DNA of 64,000 bases from Asterella californica (lineage: Eukaryota > Streptophyta > Marchantiopsida > Marchantiales > Aytoniaceae): assembly GCA_036924285.1 (NCBI GenBank), contig JAYKYS010000002.1, forward strand, positions 45,647,501 to 45,711,500, given 5' to 3'. The notes under the pieces were generated by a model. That model was given only the letters and a program-made list of their open reading frames with translations. It ran no database searches and had not been told where the DNA came from. Every line of letters starts with the position of its first letter. Position 1 is the first letter of the stretch. Both the position numbers and the translations under genes were made by a program. Positions 35,542-47,600 of the stretch are shown here, piece after piece.

Positions 35542-36453
35542 TGTAACGACCTATGTTACACATAGGAAGTTTGTCTATTAGTAAGATATTTAGTTATAAC
35601 TAAGTTTGAGAATGTTTATTTGCTGCCCAAGTACTTTAAGGAGGTATAAAGTTAGTCATGACTAGCTAAAGTTAGTTATGATTAAACTTAGCTGTACTTT
35701 TGACAGAATTCAGATATTTCTTAAAGAGTGAGCACTACTATCTTGTCATCTTGTCTAAAAGGTAGAAAGGAGGTGGAAAGTATCCCTTATCTCCCTTTTG
35801 ACTTGATATTAGTGGTTGGATTAAAGTTGTGGACTTTGTGGGCATTAAAAACAAGAAGAGATTCCACATGTTTCTTTTTTAGTGAGTACTAGTGTAAAGG
35901 GGGGTGGAAATTCGAGATTCCTTGAGAATATTCTAGAATCCTTCTAGAAGTTGTTGACTTTGAAGGAATAAGTCCATGTGAAAAGATAAAAAGTCCATGT
36001 GATTAATGCTTTTATCTTAAGTAATATCTTAGTAAAACTCGGTAAAAGTAATTACGGCTGAGTTATCCGAGGGTACCAAAGTAAAAACCTAGAATGTATA
36101 AATAGAGGAATAGAGAAGAGCTCCTCATCCTTGTTTTCACATCGTCGTAATGACAACTTGAGTAATATAGTAAGTGTGAGATATTTTTAGTATGTGAGAA
36201 CTTGAGAGACGTCGTTAGAATGGAGGATTTTAGTTGATGAGTTTATGGAGATTTTTAGTTGATAAGTTTGTGGGTGTATGAATGAGTGAACTTAGCATTT
36301 TTCCCTTCAAGTTCATGGTGTGTTTCCGTCAAAACCATCAAAGGTGACCCCTGAGTGAGAGACATGCCCGACATTTGCAGATTCATCGAAGACGATTGTG
36401 GAGGTTGAGAGATCCGGGGGGTAGTTGATCGATAAGACCGCAGAGGGTTTACA
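35542..36453 (+). repeat. gypsy A 3' LTR
   Basis: 912 bp, TGTAACGACC...GTTTACA, with TATAAATA at 36097-36104. Near-identical partner of 27747-28659. Confidence 0.9.
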
Positions 36454-36667
36454 GCTCATTACTGATACACATTTCCTCTCCAAGGGAATTGAAGTGGTTG
36501 CAATGCTATTCCCGAGTTGCTATGCTATGGATGCGTAGTATATAACAAGTTGCTCTAAGTGCGTACGAGTTGCTAGTGCTATGCTATGCTATGCTATGAG
36601 TTGCTATGGCTACGTTGAAATGCTATTCTCGAGTATTCAGATGGCTGTACAAGACGTCGGAAATTAG
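36454..36667. repeat. third duplication copy, left fragment
   Basis: GCTCATTACTGATACACATTT matches 25498 and 48250 in copies 1 and 2 and continues right of copia B at 41587. It contains a (GCTAT)n microsatellite at about 36571-36597 absent from the other copies. Confidence 0.7.
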
Positions 36668-36955
36668 TGTTGAAGGATAATATAAGTTCACGTTCTTTCT
36701 CCTTTGACTATGACCTTTGACTATGACCTTTCAGTTCCTTTCTCGCTCTTCAGTATCTGTTGCGTAACTCCCTCTAGTGTAACTGTGTTGTAACTCCTTT
36801 CTTGTAATACCTCCTTGTAACTCTTTGTTCTCCGTTCCTTCTCTGAGGCACTCCCAATGACCTCTACTCTGGAGATGATGACAGGTCTATTGTCTGATCC
36901 CTGTACGCAGCTTCTACTGTGTGTGAGCTCCTGCTAACTCTCATCTTATTCAACA
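36668..36955 (+). repeat. copia B 5' LTR
   Basis: 288 bp. It has a 13-bp tandem duplication (TTTGACTATGACC twice) that the 275-bp 3' LTR lacks; otherwise only a few substitutions separate them. Confidence 0.95.
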
Positions 36956-36967
36956 TGGTATCAGAGC
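36956..36967 (+). other. copia B primer binding site (tRNA-iMet)
   Basis: TGGTATCAGAGC, complementary to the 3' end of plant cytosolic initiator tRNA-Met, adjoins the LTR without a gap. Confidence 0.95.
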
Positions 36968-37583
36968 AAGGCAGCGAGAAGCAAGAGAGAGAGAGTTTTT
37001 GCAAGGGGGTTTGACAAGAGGAACGGAAGGTTCCATCTAAAGAAAATATAGTATGAGTGAGGATGCAGAAGTACTCTTGACTGCGAGAAAAACACGAATG
37101 TGGGCAGTGTGAATGCTCAATTTTTCGTTTTTTTGAGACTATTTTGACAGTTCCAGAGAGTTTGAAACTCGTTTTTGAGGGATTTCTGGAAGTTTTTTGA
37201 CGATTTCAAGAGCACCCACCTTTGGTGTCTTGTTAGGAAGGGTTGAATTAAGTAGGATACACCCTTTCTTGGATTTTCCGTCATGGTGAAAAGTCACCGA
37301 AACTCACCTTTGACTAGCATTTTTGAGGGGGTTAGAGATGTTTTCTGCGAATTCTGAGAGCACTTTATCGATAGAAAAAGACTCCGCCTTTATAGTAGGG
37401 ATTTTGGAATAACTTTCCAAAAAAATTTTTTCTGACCGATTCTTACCTCGTTTTGACACTGTCAGAAATTGTCATAAACCTCTATCGAACTTTGACCGTC
37501 GATTTGAAGGCCTTAGAGACCTTTTTTGGAAAAACTAAAATTTTCTAAGGTCTATCCTTACTCGTAAAGGTAAGCTCGCAACC

Positions 37584-38125
37584 TTGCAGATGCAAGAGGG
37601 TAAAAGCATTGAGGATCATTTTATGGCTCTCAAATCTCTCTTACAGGACATCAAAACCTTAGGAGGAAGAGTTGAGAGTTCAGAAGCTATTCATTCATTT
37701 CTTGAAAGTCTCCCTTCTGCTTATGAGGCATTTGTGAAGGCTATGGAGGTACGTCTTGGAAAGATTGAGATGGACGAACTGGAGAGTTTGGTGCTACAAG
37801 AAGAAATCAATATCGGACAGAAGAACAAAGAAAAGCAGCAAGTGACGAATCTGTTTTGCTGCACATCAACAAACAGAGAGGAAACCTTCGAGAGAAGAGG
37901 AAACCATTTCCTCTCAACAAAAGGTGGAATAGCAGTGCTGGATCAAGCAACCAAGGAGGAGGCTCTTCCGCACATGCACAAGGTGACAAGAAGCACAAGA
38001 ATGGAAATTGTCACTACTGTGTTAAACCAGGCCACTTTGCTCGTGAGTGCAGATTAAAGGCAAGACACGAAGGTACTGATAAAGACAAAAACAGAGCAAA
38101 TCTTGCTCACTCCAGGAGAAGGTAA
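37584..38125 (+). pseudogene. copia B gag (C-terminal part)
   Basis: SIEDHFMALKSLLQDIKTLG, SFLESLPSAYEAFVKAMEVR and ELESLVLQEE are the UBN2-type copia gag. In the next frame comes the zinc knuckle CHYCVKPGHFAREC (about 38012-38053). The first third of gag between the leader and 37584 is not readable. Confidence 0.85.
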
Positions 38126-39250
38126 TGAGCAGCTGTTTTTTACTGCTCTGTACACTAGTAAGTTAGATCATCCATGGTGGATAGATTCTGGAGCATCTAA
38201 TCATATCTCCTCCATTCGAGAGTGGTTCCACAACTTTCAGGAGATCACCAGTGGACCAACAGTTGGTCTAGGAGATGGTGAGAGATACGAAGTTAAGGGA
38301 CAAAGTGATATTCACCTCCAACTACCTACTGGAGCAGTATTTCGAGTTGAAGGAGTTTGGTACATACCTGGTGTGGTGCATAACTTGCTCAGTGTTGGGA
38401 GGTTAGTCCAAGCTGGGTTTTACGTCAACTTCAACAACAAAGGATGCAACATACAAGACAATCAAGGTGTAGTAGCAAGAGGTAATGTGGTAAGTCATTT
38501 AAATGAGCTTGAAGCTACTTCCTTACCTGAAGTTTTGCTGCTGCTACTGTACAAGAGAAGACGGATTTGTGGCACAGAAGGCTAGGTCACATGAGTTCAG
38601 ATAGAATGAACTTGCTGTACAAGTTCAACCTAGTTGAAGGAGTCCAGAAATTCAATTCTTTGCACAAGCCATGTGAGATCTGCTTGAAGGGAAAACAGGT
38701 TCAGAGGAAATTCCCTTCAGCAGCAAGAAGGGCTACATCTCCACTAGATTTATTGCATATAGATCTAGCAGGACCCATTGATCCTCCATCATTAGGTAGA
38801 GCTGAATATTACTTCTTGATAGTTGATGATTACTCACGAAAAATGTGGGTGAGGTTTCTGAGAAACAAGAATGAAGCTTTCACACACATGAAACACTTCA
38901 TAACTGAAGTTGAGCTTCAGATTAGCAGAAAAATCCGAAAAATCAGGAGTGACAGAGGAGGGGAGTTTCTGTCCAAAGCCGTTGAGGCTTTCTACAAGTC
39001 CAAAGACATCATACGACAACTAAGTGCACCTTATACTCCACAACAAAACGGAGTGATGGAGAGGAAGAACAGAATGGTTGCTGAAGTAACTAGATGTCTA
39101 CTCAAGGATGGAGGACTACCTAGGAAGCTGTGGGCTGAAGCAGTTAACACTGCAGTTTACCTTCTCAATCGGAGTCCAACAAAGGTGGTGGAAGGTATGA
39201 GTCCTAAAGAGGCCTTCACAGGTATAAAACCTGATATCTCAAATCTTTGA
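38103..39250 (+). pseudogene. copia B protease and integrase
   Basis: The protease has WWIDSGASNHIS (catalytic DSG) and ends at 38585. The overlapping frame 38567-39250 has the H2C2 finger (WHRRLGHMSS, CEICLKGKQ), then the integrase core with LLHIDLAGPI (Asp), KIRSDRGGEFLS (Asp) and TPQQNGVMERKNR (Glu). Residues are intact. The frame change at 38570 and the stop TGA at 39248 are the breaks. Confidence 0.9.
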
Positions 39251-39277
39251 GTTTTTGGGTGTAAGGCCTATGTACTT

Positions 39278-40746
39278 GTGCCTAGAGAGTTGAGGAGGAA
39301 GTTAGACGACTGCTCTAAAGTTTGCACTTTCATAGGCTACTCTGAACAAACAAAGGGATACAGACTACTTGACAGCAAAGAGAAGATTGTCATTAGTAGG
39401 GATGTTTTCTTTGATGAGGCAAATCATACTGCTCATCTTGAGGTAGAGAAGAAGGAGACTACCACTACCTCCAATGGTACTAGTCTAGCTTTCAGATTTC
39501 CTCTTTCTGATATGTTACAAGATAATCAATCTGATGAGAATGTACCAGAAGCTGTTAGAGGTGGTGTAGATGTTGATGTTGCTCAAACAGAACATATCGT
39601 GCACTCACCTGAGTTGATAGTAGATCTTCCCACACAAGTTACAGTTCCAACTGCAGTACTTGCACAAGTGCTTCAACCACTTCCAAATCAAGTAAGAAGA
39701 TCTACTCGAATCACGAGGTTACCTGCTCGACTTGCTGAGATGTGGTTAGCAGAGGCGATTGATAACGCAGAACCACTGAAGTTCGAAGATGCTATGAAGT
39801 CTGAGAAGTGGACAAAGGCAATGAAGGAGGAGTTTACTGCATTGCAGAAAAATGATACTTGGTTCTTGACAACTCTTCCTGAAGGGAAGAAGTTGATTGG
39901 AACCAAATGGGTGTACAAAACGAAGTACCATGCTGATGGTACAGTTTAGAGATATAAGGCTCTACTTGTAGCCAAGGGCTGTCTACAGCGGCAAGGGGAG
40001 GACTATGGTGAGACGTTTACTCCTGTAGCGAAGATGAGTTCAGTTAGGCTGCTAATAGCATATTCTATGTTTCATAACTGGAAAGTATGGCAACTAGATG
40101 TGAAGAATGCTTTTCTGAATGACAAGATACAAGAGGAAGTATACATACAGCAGCCACAAGGTTTTCAGATTGCTGGAAAAGAGCAGTTAGTATACAAACT
40201 TCGTAAAGCCTTGTATGGCCTTAAGCAAGCTCCTAGAGTTTGGTTTACTAGGATAGACAATTTCTTAAGGAAGAAGGTTTCTCTTCTACTAGGGGAGATC
40301 CTAATCTATATATCCTAGTTACAGCAAAAGGGAGAGTAGCGTTGCTGCTGTATGTGGATGATGTAATCCTTTCAGGCAGCGATGAAGAGGCTATTTCTTT
40401 AGTGAAGTTACAGTTATCTACAGAGTTCGAGATGACTGATCTGGGCAGACTTATCTACTGTCTTGGAGTTCATTTAGTCGAAGATGGAGAAGATCTGTAC
40501 CTTGTACAAGATAAGTACATCAACGACACATTGAGGGAGTATCAGATGCAGGACTGCAAGCCAGTGCCTACTCCAATGATACTTTCGAAAGATTGGTCTA
40601 CTCAGCATGGATTTGACGAAGCGGTTGATAAAACTGAGTACAGAAGACTAGTTGGAAAGCTGATCTACTTGGTTGTAACGACCAGACCAGATCTAGCTTA
40701 CGCTGTAAGCAAGCTTGGTCAGGAGATCCAAGAGTTCCACATTTGA
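39278..40746 (+). pseudogene. copia B reverse transcriptase
   Basis: RVT_2-type RT: KWTKAMKEEFTALQKNDTW, GTKWVYKTKYHADGTV, TAG at 39946, then VAKGCLQRQGEDYGETFTP, LDVKNAFLNDKIQEEVYIQQ and LYGLKQAPRVWF. After a shift near 40300 follow LLLYVDDVILSG (YVDD active site at about 40351) and FEMTDLGRLIYCLGV. Confidence 0.9.
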
Positions 40747-41324
40747 AGGCAGCGAAATGAGTACTCAGGTATCTGAAAGGTATTGCGTTTCATGGACTGA
40801 AGTTTACTTCAATTATTCTTAAAGTTCTAACATGCTTTACGGATGCTGATTGGGCAGGTGATGTCATAGACCGGAAATCAAGATCTGGTTATGCCTTCCT
40901 GCTTGCAGGTGCAGCTGTTACTTGGCAAAGTAAGAAACAGAAGGTTTCTTCTTTGTCATCCACAGAAGCCGAATATCATGGACTGTGTAATGCAGTTCAG
41001 GAAGTCGTGTGGATAAGATGGATGCTGGAAGATCCCAGAGAGGTTCAAAGAGAACCAACTATCATTTTCACTGATAACATGAGTAGCATTGCTCTTGTCA
41101 TAAATCCAGTCCATCATGCGAGGACAAAGCACATTGAGGTGCAGGTCCATTTTATTCGTGACAAAATACAAAGTGGAGAGGTATGTGCCACTTGGGTACA
41201 TACTGATGACCAACTAGCAGATATATTCACTAAACCATTGTCTAAACCTCAGTTTGATAAACTGAGAAATGGCCTTGGTATATGTGAACTGCCCGTGATC
41301 TTACGAGGGGGTGTTGAAGGATAA
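40728..41324 (+). pseudogene. copia B RNase H
   Basis: Frame begins near 40728 (RVPHLKAAK, TGA at 40758, VLRYLKGIAFHGLKF). It continues with TCFTDADWAGDVIDRKSRSG, SSTEAEYHGLCNAVQEVVW (Glu), IIFTDNMSSIALV (Asp), HARTKHIEVQVHFIRDKI and DQLADIFTKPLSKPQF, and stops at 41324, just before the 3' LTR. Only the TGA at 40758 breaks it. Confidence 0.9.
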
Positions 41325-41586
41325 TATAAGTTCACGTTCTTTCTCCTTTGACTATGACCTTTCAGTTCCTTTCTCCCTCTTCAGTATCTGTTCCGTAACT
41401 CTCTCTAGTGTAACTGTGTTGTAACTCCTTTCTTGTAATACCTCCTTGTAACTCTTTGTTCTCCGTTCCTTCTTTGAGACACTCCCAATGACCTCTACTC
41501 TGGAGATGATGACATGTCTATTGTCTGATCCCTGTACGCAGCTTCTGCTGTGTGTGAGCTCCTGCTAACTCTCATCTTATTCAACA
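41312..41586 (+). repeat. copia B 3' LTR
   Basis: 275 bp, TGTTGAAGGATAATA...TTCAACA, followed by ATTAG. Confidence 0.95.
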
Positions 41587-41591
41587 ATTAG

Positions 41592-43080
41592 AACCCTCCT
41601 TGTAACGCGACGATTGTTAGCCACTCTGCAGTCTCATCCTTAAAACTGGCAGCTGGATTCTCCTCCCTGAAACTACGACTTTTTTAAAAGCTGCTCTGTG
41701 ACTTTCTACTCGTGGCTACTTCTGTTCTCGTCCTTTTAGACTTATGAGGTTTAGCGTTGTCGGCCTCGTGGTGCGGCTGGCCGCTGGTGCCCTGATGAGT
41801 TATGTATAGCGGAAGGCCCTGCCACAAAATGTTTGCCAGTGTTTTACGGAGTTGAGGCGTGCTGATTGAGAACTGTAAGCTCGGTAAGGTCTTTTCTCGA
41901 TAGATTTCCGGCTGAAGAGGAACTAAATCGGTAAAAGTGTAGTTTCATCAGAAAACGTTACGAAATCTACAACACAATGGAGTAACAACACTAAATACCG
42001 GATGTCCCCGGCGAGAATTCTGTTGAACTCGTGTCTCGAAAAACTTATGCAAGTTGCATTGACTTTGGTGATCAGTCCATTGGCTGGAAGCGCCAACCTA
42101 ATTCTTGATAATAGTTTGTGAAAGGTGCGGAGAAAGCCGCTGGGGATCATTTCCAATCAAAAGCCATGTGGTGGGAGGGGTGGGACCGACCACTTCTCTT
42201 GCTACGTGACGGACGAAATTTTGATTTCCAGTGTTTAGCGTGAAAGAACTATTGTAGTGTCTACACACGTCGCTGCAAGCCCATCTAGATCTATCCTGGT
42301 TGCGGTCACTATCAAAAGTTGTGTCTCGGCCATGTTCCAGTCGTGTTCTCTCGTCACCTCCCACGTGTGAAATCCACAAGAAGGCGCTTTCTGTCCATAT
42401 CATTTACTTCCTCTCTTTTCTCATTATACTGTTTATTTTCACAATTTCGGAAGATTCTGTGATTACTTTCACTCCTATCTGTGGGACCCATGATCATGCA
42501 TCTAACACCAGAGTCACTACTCTTAGAATCTTCCAGTACGGTCTACCATCGATGTTTCGCCAGCATGGTACGTGTTGGTGGTGTTGTATAGTGTATACCA
42601 CCATGACTATCATACACGTGTATGCGTTTTTATGCGCCTCCTCACGGTGCTAGCGTTCACTCCTATTGAATTACGGAGCGCCTGAAGCTCGAACAGAGCT
42701 TCTTTTATTATGATGGCGTGTTCTAGTGGCATCTTGGAATCCTGCAGTCCTTGGAAGTTGGAACTGTTGCTCGTTCTTTCACGATAAACGAAACTTGTCT
42801 AACTGATAAGCAGCATCAGGGCCACCGGGTCACCTCCAGCTTGTATGATGGCGTCGTCGAGCGACTGAAACAAGGTTCTGCTTAGTATATACTTGTTAAC
42901 ATTACGATAATAGTGGGAGGTGTTCATTCCAGTAAACTGTATCTCCGCTGAGGCATATTCTTATGAACTTTCTATGCATGGTCATGCTAAGTCACTGTGT
43001 AGAGAACAAGTGGTCGCTTATTACTGTGGAGTTATTGCGGCAGTCGATAGTTTACTCCACAGTCAGTTTGTGTTCCTAAC
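41592..43080. repeat. third duplication copy, right fragment
   Basis: 41592-42540 matches 48400-49510 (for example GTAACGCGACGATTGTT, TTTTAAAAGCTGCT, GTGGTGCCCTGATGA in variants). 42540-43080 matches 55607-56110 (TTACGGAGCGCCT, TCTTGGAATCCTGCAGTCCTT, GATGGCGTCGTCGA). So it preserves the unbroken order that copy 2 had before copia E inserted. The peroxidase gene that should lie to its left is missing. No coding is supported here. Confidence 0.7.
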
Positions 43081-43111
43081 ATTGAAAACTGTCAGAATTG
43101 CCAAGTATCCA

Positions 43112-44149
43112 TAAAAAAGATATCCATGGAAGAGATACTAGGCTCCAAGTTTCATTTTTGAGTAATGTATCATATTGTTTTTCCATCTGATGCCTCCATT
43201 GATCTTTATTGAAAGCCTCTTTGGATGAAATAGTTTCTTTATCACCTTGAGCTTCAACCATGAGAATATAATCCTCTAGCCTTGTAGAAATAATGGGCAG
43301 CCACATCTTTGACAAAATGCTCTTATGATTTTGATAAACTTTGGAGCACTATTTGTACCAAGTCGTCATCATCTATAACCTCACCCAGATTCTTTAGTTG
43401 TTGTACCATACTCTTTGCTCTTCTAGTGCAATACCTGCATTCATTTGCAAAGTATTCAACTTTCTGCAAAGTATTTTCTTTCTCAAGCACGAAGGAGTAG
43501 CCCTTTGATGATGGCAAGTGCTTGTTGATATCGTTTATTCTAAGATTTGATAGTTGTTGGTGATCCAAAAGATCTCTCTTCATCACCCAGCACAATATCT
43601 CACAAGTCGTAATTCCGGAAGATGGCCTGAACCTTGAAACATCACATTATCCAACTTATGATGATCATGAAGTAAGTTATCACTCCATCGATATACTATA
43701 AAATAGTTCAGAAAAATCTGAAACTTCTCAAAGTGGTTGTGGAGGTGGAAGTAATGTCTATATTATTATCTCATACATTCGAATCAAGCACGGTAAAAAT
43801 ATAAAAAACGTCAAATTTGATCTTTAAGATCTTCAAAAACACAATCCAGTAGCGTTGATCTGAGAATTCTTTCGATCTTTGAAAGGTTCAGTCTCTTTGA
43901 GCTCTGATACCATGTTCAAGAACCAAATGTAGTGAATACTCTCTCTAGTAGAAGAGATATCAATAAAGAGAATAAACTCATCATCTCTCAAGAGGAGTGT
44001 TGTTATATACTTTAATCTATAGACAAGAGATGAATAAGAGTTCACTTATCAGTCATAGAGAGATGTGACTGAGATTAATATACTAGAGGTGACTGAAACT
44101 AATAGGACTAAGAGTGACTAAAGTCTTAACCTAGACATTATCTTTAACA
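43112..44149 (-). pseudogene. deleted copia: LTR, primer site, gag fused to RT start
   Basis: Read right to left: LTR 44149-43913 (237 bp, TGTTAAAGATAATG...TTGAACA), primer site TGGTATCAGAGC (43912-43901), then gag pieces (43595-43323: VEYFANECRYCTRRAKSMVQ, EVIDDDDLVQIVLQSLSKS). This joins, without knuckle, protease or integrase, to the first part of RT (43315-43109: SKEAFNKDQWRHQMEKQYDT, LLKNETWSLVSLP). There is no 3' LTR. ATCCA occurs at both borders (43107-43111, 44150-44154), possibly a target duplication, but five bases could match by chance. Confidence 0.7.
43913..44149 (-). repeat. LTR of the deleted copia
   Basis: It begins TGTTAAAGATAATG at 44149 and ends TTGAACA at 43913, directly abutting an iMet primer site. 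No second LTR is visible in the window. Confidence 0.65.
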
Positions 44150-44639
44150 ATCCAAATTAACTACACTAAAACAAATGAGTCGTCCTGGGGCTTGACATGT
44201 ATATTACTTACGTTCGTGTATCAGAATTCTACCATTTTTCACTGAGATTTTCTCGAGCACTGTTAAAGAGAAGTTTTACAGTTCAGTTCACGATCATCTT
44301 CAGAATCTTAAAAATTAATAGCGAATGTTTGTTAACCTTGTGTCAGAATCAATCTTACTTTCGCTTTGCTGAATGGACCTCGCGACCGACAGTGCCTTCT
44401 GAATGAGGTTCTGAATCAGTAGATGTAACTCTGACCACATTATTAATCTTCTGGCCAGCGCTTTAAGTTCTTCACACATTGTGCAAGTTGAGTATGAATG
44501 AAGCTACTATATTACTCAGAGGGTTGTTCATGTGGAGATTCTATTTAAATTAGTACTCTTTTAAAGCGTGATCGGTAATTCAATGCGCATAATTTATGGC
44601 TTGATGGATGCTTGCATCTGATCACTTATCCACTAAGTC

Positions 44640-47600
44640 GGTCGAGGATAAAAGATCGTGCCTTCTCAATCTCTCGTTCTTACGATCTCAGAATTTGCTG
44701 TTCCACACTGCACTGCTCATTCTCTTCCAAGCAGCCTCACTCGTCCTTACTGATCTCAGTGAACTCGAGTTTCGGTAGGACTGATTCCTGCCTTCTTCGT
44801 GCCTTTCTGCAGAATATCCTTGATATCTTGTTAGTGCCGAAACACAAGTTGTTGAAACAAATGGAGGACAATTGCAAGCTTCTGTATCTGTACATGTGTC
44901 TCTGCGCGTGCCCGTCACTGCAAGAATGAATGGATCAGGAATCTACAAACCTTCATGATGTTTCAAGGCTGTTTCACCATTATGGATCCAGAGGCGGATC
45001 CAAGAGATGCAGCTGCGCATGCAGACAGGCACATGCAAAAAGAAATCATAACAGTACCGTAGATGTTCACGTCGTCATGACCAGACTTTGTGCAAAGTTC
45101 TCGAGCAACATCAGACAAGATCTACTTGTAAGACAGATGAAGTTACCGATCCACGTCCGTCGTTAATGCTATCGATGACAGCGGACCGTTATCACCGTTG
45201 CAATCCTTACAAGCTACCATTATTACTTGCATGGCACGGAATATCCAAGACAAATTCTCGCACAGTTGCGAAATCCTCTCAGTTTACTCGGCTGCCGATC
45301 CGTTGGTGGCTGCGGGGTCTTTTCGGCATGCGGTGGCTCCTGGCTCAGAACACTTGTACTGGTAATTGCTGTTGTGTTGAAACTTCACGCTCGTCTTCTC
45401 ACTGTGCTTGTACACCTTCAATACTGTTATCTGCACACTGAAACGTACCACTGTAGACAATAGAGGAAAGAGGGAAACTGCACTTGACTGCACATCACGA
45501 AGAAAGCTGATGAGAGTCACCTTTTGCTTACACACTGCGTGGGATCAGAAGGTTTTCTTATCATATCCCGAGAGTGTACATGTGCGTGCTTTGGGTATTT
45601 GTATTTATCTGATAAGGTAACTCAACAGCGAAAGTGCTTAATGTATTATTAATTTGCTGTTTATCCAAGAGACATTCGTACGCGGTAGCACGTACGGTCG
45701 ATTTAGAAATCTAGCCCCGCATCAGATACAAAAAAGAAAGCTACAGTCATAAACAGTGCTAGAGTGCACCTGAGCCTTGATTTGAATTCTCTAGCATGTT
45801 GCAATTGCAATTGGTGGCCATGGGGAATCTCATCATGCGGTGCTCGGGTCGATGAATTTAGATTCCCGAAATTCAACGAGATCTGTCTGAATCTAACGAG
45901 AAAGATATCTAGCACGCACATTTTCAGATCAAAATACACTTTTTTGCTAATTTATTAGCTCGTCTACCATTTATAAACAAAATCTTTCGAGCACGTGTGG
46001 CATGGGGTCCCTTATAACGGTGAAGGGTTAATGAAAATGACGGAGGGTAGTGGCCCCTGTAATATTCATTAACCCTGGCCGGGGTTCTCCACCCCTTTTG
46101 GACCTGCTCCTCCTTTCATCATCTCTTGCTAACGTTTCTGTGTGCATATAAACTAGTCTACGGTACTCTACTAGACTAAGCCTTCGCCACTACTGTAGTC
46201 TCCACTGCAGTCAAGAATACTCTGATCGTCACAGTACCTACTCCTAAATGACTATGAAAACAAACTAACTAGAGTTCGTAATAAATGAAGTAAGTTCAAA
46301 CTGTTTTGTAATTAGCGGCTCTGCTTGGAACTCAGTTGACGAGGCGGCAGTTGAGTCGGACTTCGCCTTGGGCGCCCGTGAGCACTCTGAAACGAGTCAT
46401 CTGCTCGTAGGCCTTGGAGAACGCCTGGAAGAAATCTACACTGTTCGCAGCGAAGCCCTGCATGAATGAGGCAGTGCGGGGATCGTTGGCGAGGGCGTCG
46501 TCGATTGAAAGCAGTCCTCTTCTGCCCACAGTGGCGTCGGTGTAGTACTGAGTGTCGAATCTGATGTTGCTATTGTCGTTTGCAACCACAGTGTTGGGGT
46601 TCTTGAGGAATGCAGGGCACGAAGCTCTGAGCTGGGCCTGGAACAGCAAGTTCGTTGAGAGCGTGGCATCTGGCTGAGGGTACAATCGGTTCTCGAAGTT
46701 GGAGCAGTGAGATACTCCAAGAGTGTGAGCACCTGCCAGTCATGGATAAACATAAGAATCATGCTTCCGAGAATAGTAAACCACAATCTCAAATATACAA
46801 AATCGATCTTCCGAGAGCGATGAGCAAGATAAGTGCTCTGAGTAGATGTGTTGCTTACCCAAGAGAGCAACGGCGCCCTTAGTACCGATGCCCATTCCAG
46901 CGAAGGCGGCCAGAACTTGTGATACGCTGGCGTCGCCGGGGAGAAGAGCAGCCTGTGCGGCGCGAGTGCTAGCAGACAGAGAGTCTCTACGTCCGAGAGG
47001 AATTGGAATTTGAGGTCCTCCGGCCTAAAGTAAACGGCCAGGTTCCGAGCAGAGACGGTATCAGAATATGCTGAAGGTCATGAGATAATTAGCGTCTCTA
47101 GAGCATAAGGAAAAGGAGAAGAAAGGAGGAACAAAGAGGAGATGACTTACAAAACGAACGGCTTCACGTCCGACCATGGCGATGATATCTGCGCAAGAGA
47201 CAACTCCCGGACAAATGTTCTCAACGGTTTGCTTGATGGTACCAATCAATGACGTCCAGATTACTAATTCCCAGGTTCCTCTCGGAGTCCTTCTCGTCGG
47301 TGATCATTGAGCCTTGCAAGTCGAGCATTACAGACCCGTCGCATCCCTGTTCATGCGATGGACGATGTTCTGAGAGTCAGTTAACAGCTCACTTGGTGTT
47401 TGACAGTGCCAATAGAACATGTACAGAAGGAAGAAACCGAAAACCCAGAAGAGACTACCGAAATGCGTGACTGAACGACCCGCAACGGACCACGAAAAGT
47501 ACGAGCTAGATGACGATAGAATCTAGATCTCCTAGTGTATGAATCGACAATGAGCTATTGCTCAAGGGACAGGTGGACAATTCAGGCAGAACAGAGAGTA

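Larger units (their letters stand above)
27747..36453 (+). mobile_element. gypsy A: full-length Ty3/gypsy LTR retrotransposon
   Basis: 8.7 kb, LTR to LTR, with TG...CA ends. AGCTC borders it on both sides (27742-27746 and 36453-36457), a 5-bp target duplication if the LTR ends one base earlier, otherwise a 4-bp GCTC duplication. The purine tract CCGGGGGTAAA stands directly before the 3' LTR. The domain order gag, zinc knuckle, protease, RT, RNase H, integrase is that of Ty3/gypsy, with no chromodomain seen. All coding is broken by stops and at least six frame changes. The insertion site lies in the third copy of the peroxidase-upstream duplication (GCTCATTACTGA... resumes at 36454). Confidence 0.92.
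36668..41586 (+). mobile_element. copia B: full-length Ty1/copia LTR retrotransposon
   Basis: 4.9 kb with perfect 5-bp target duplication ATTAG (36663-36667, 41587-41591), TG...CA LTRs, initiator-tRNA-Met primer site and purine tract CGAGGGGG before the 3' LTR. The order gag, protease, integrase, RT, RNase H is that of Ty1/copia. Damage is mild: one stop at 39946, a few frame changes and a gag N-terminus I could not find. It is therefore relatively young. It inserted only 214 bp from gypsy A, in the same duplicated host segment. Confidence 0.95.

Noticed and set aside
46436..46870. 144-codon minus ORF across peroxidase copy 2 exon 4
   Set aside because: Wrong frame relative to the peroxidase; open only because the exon is GC-rich.
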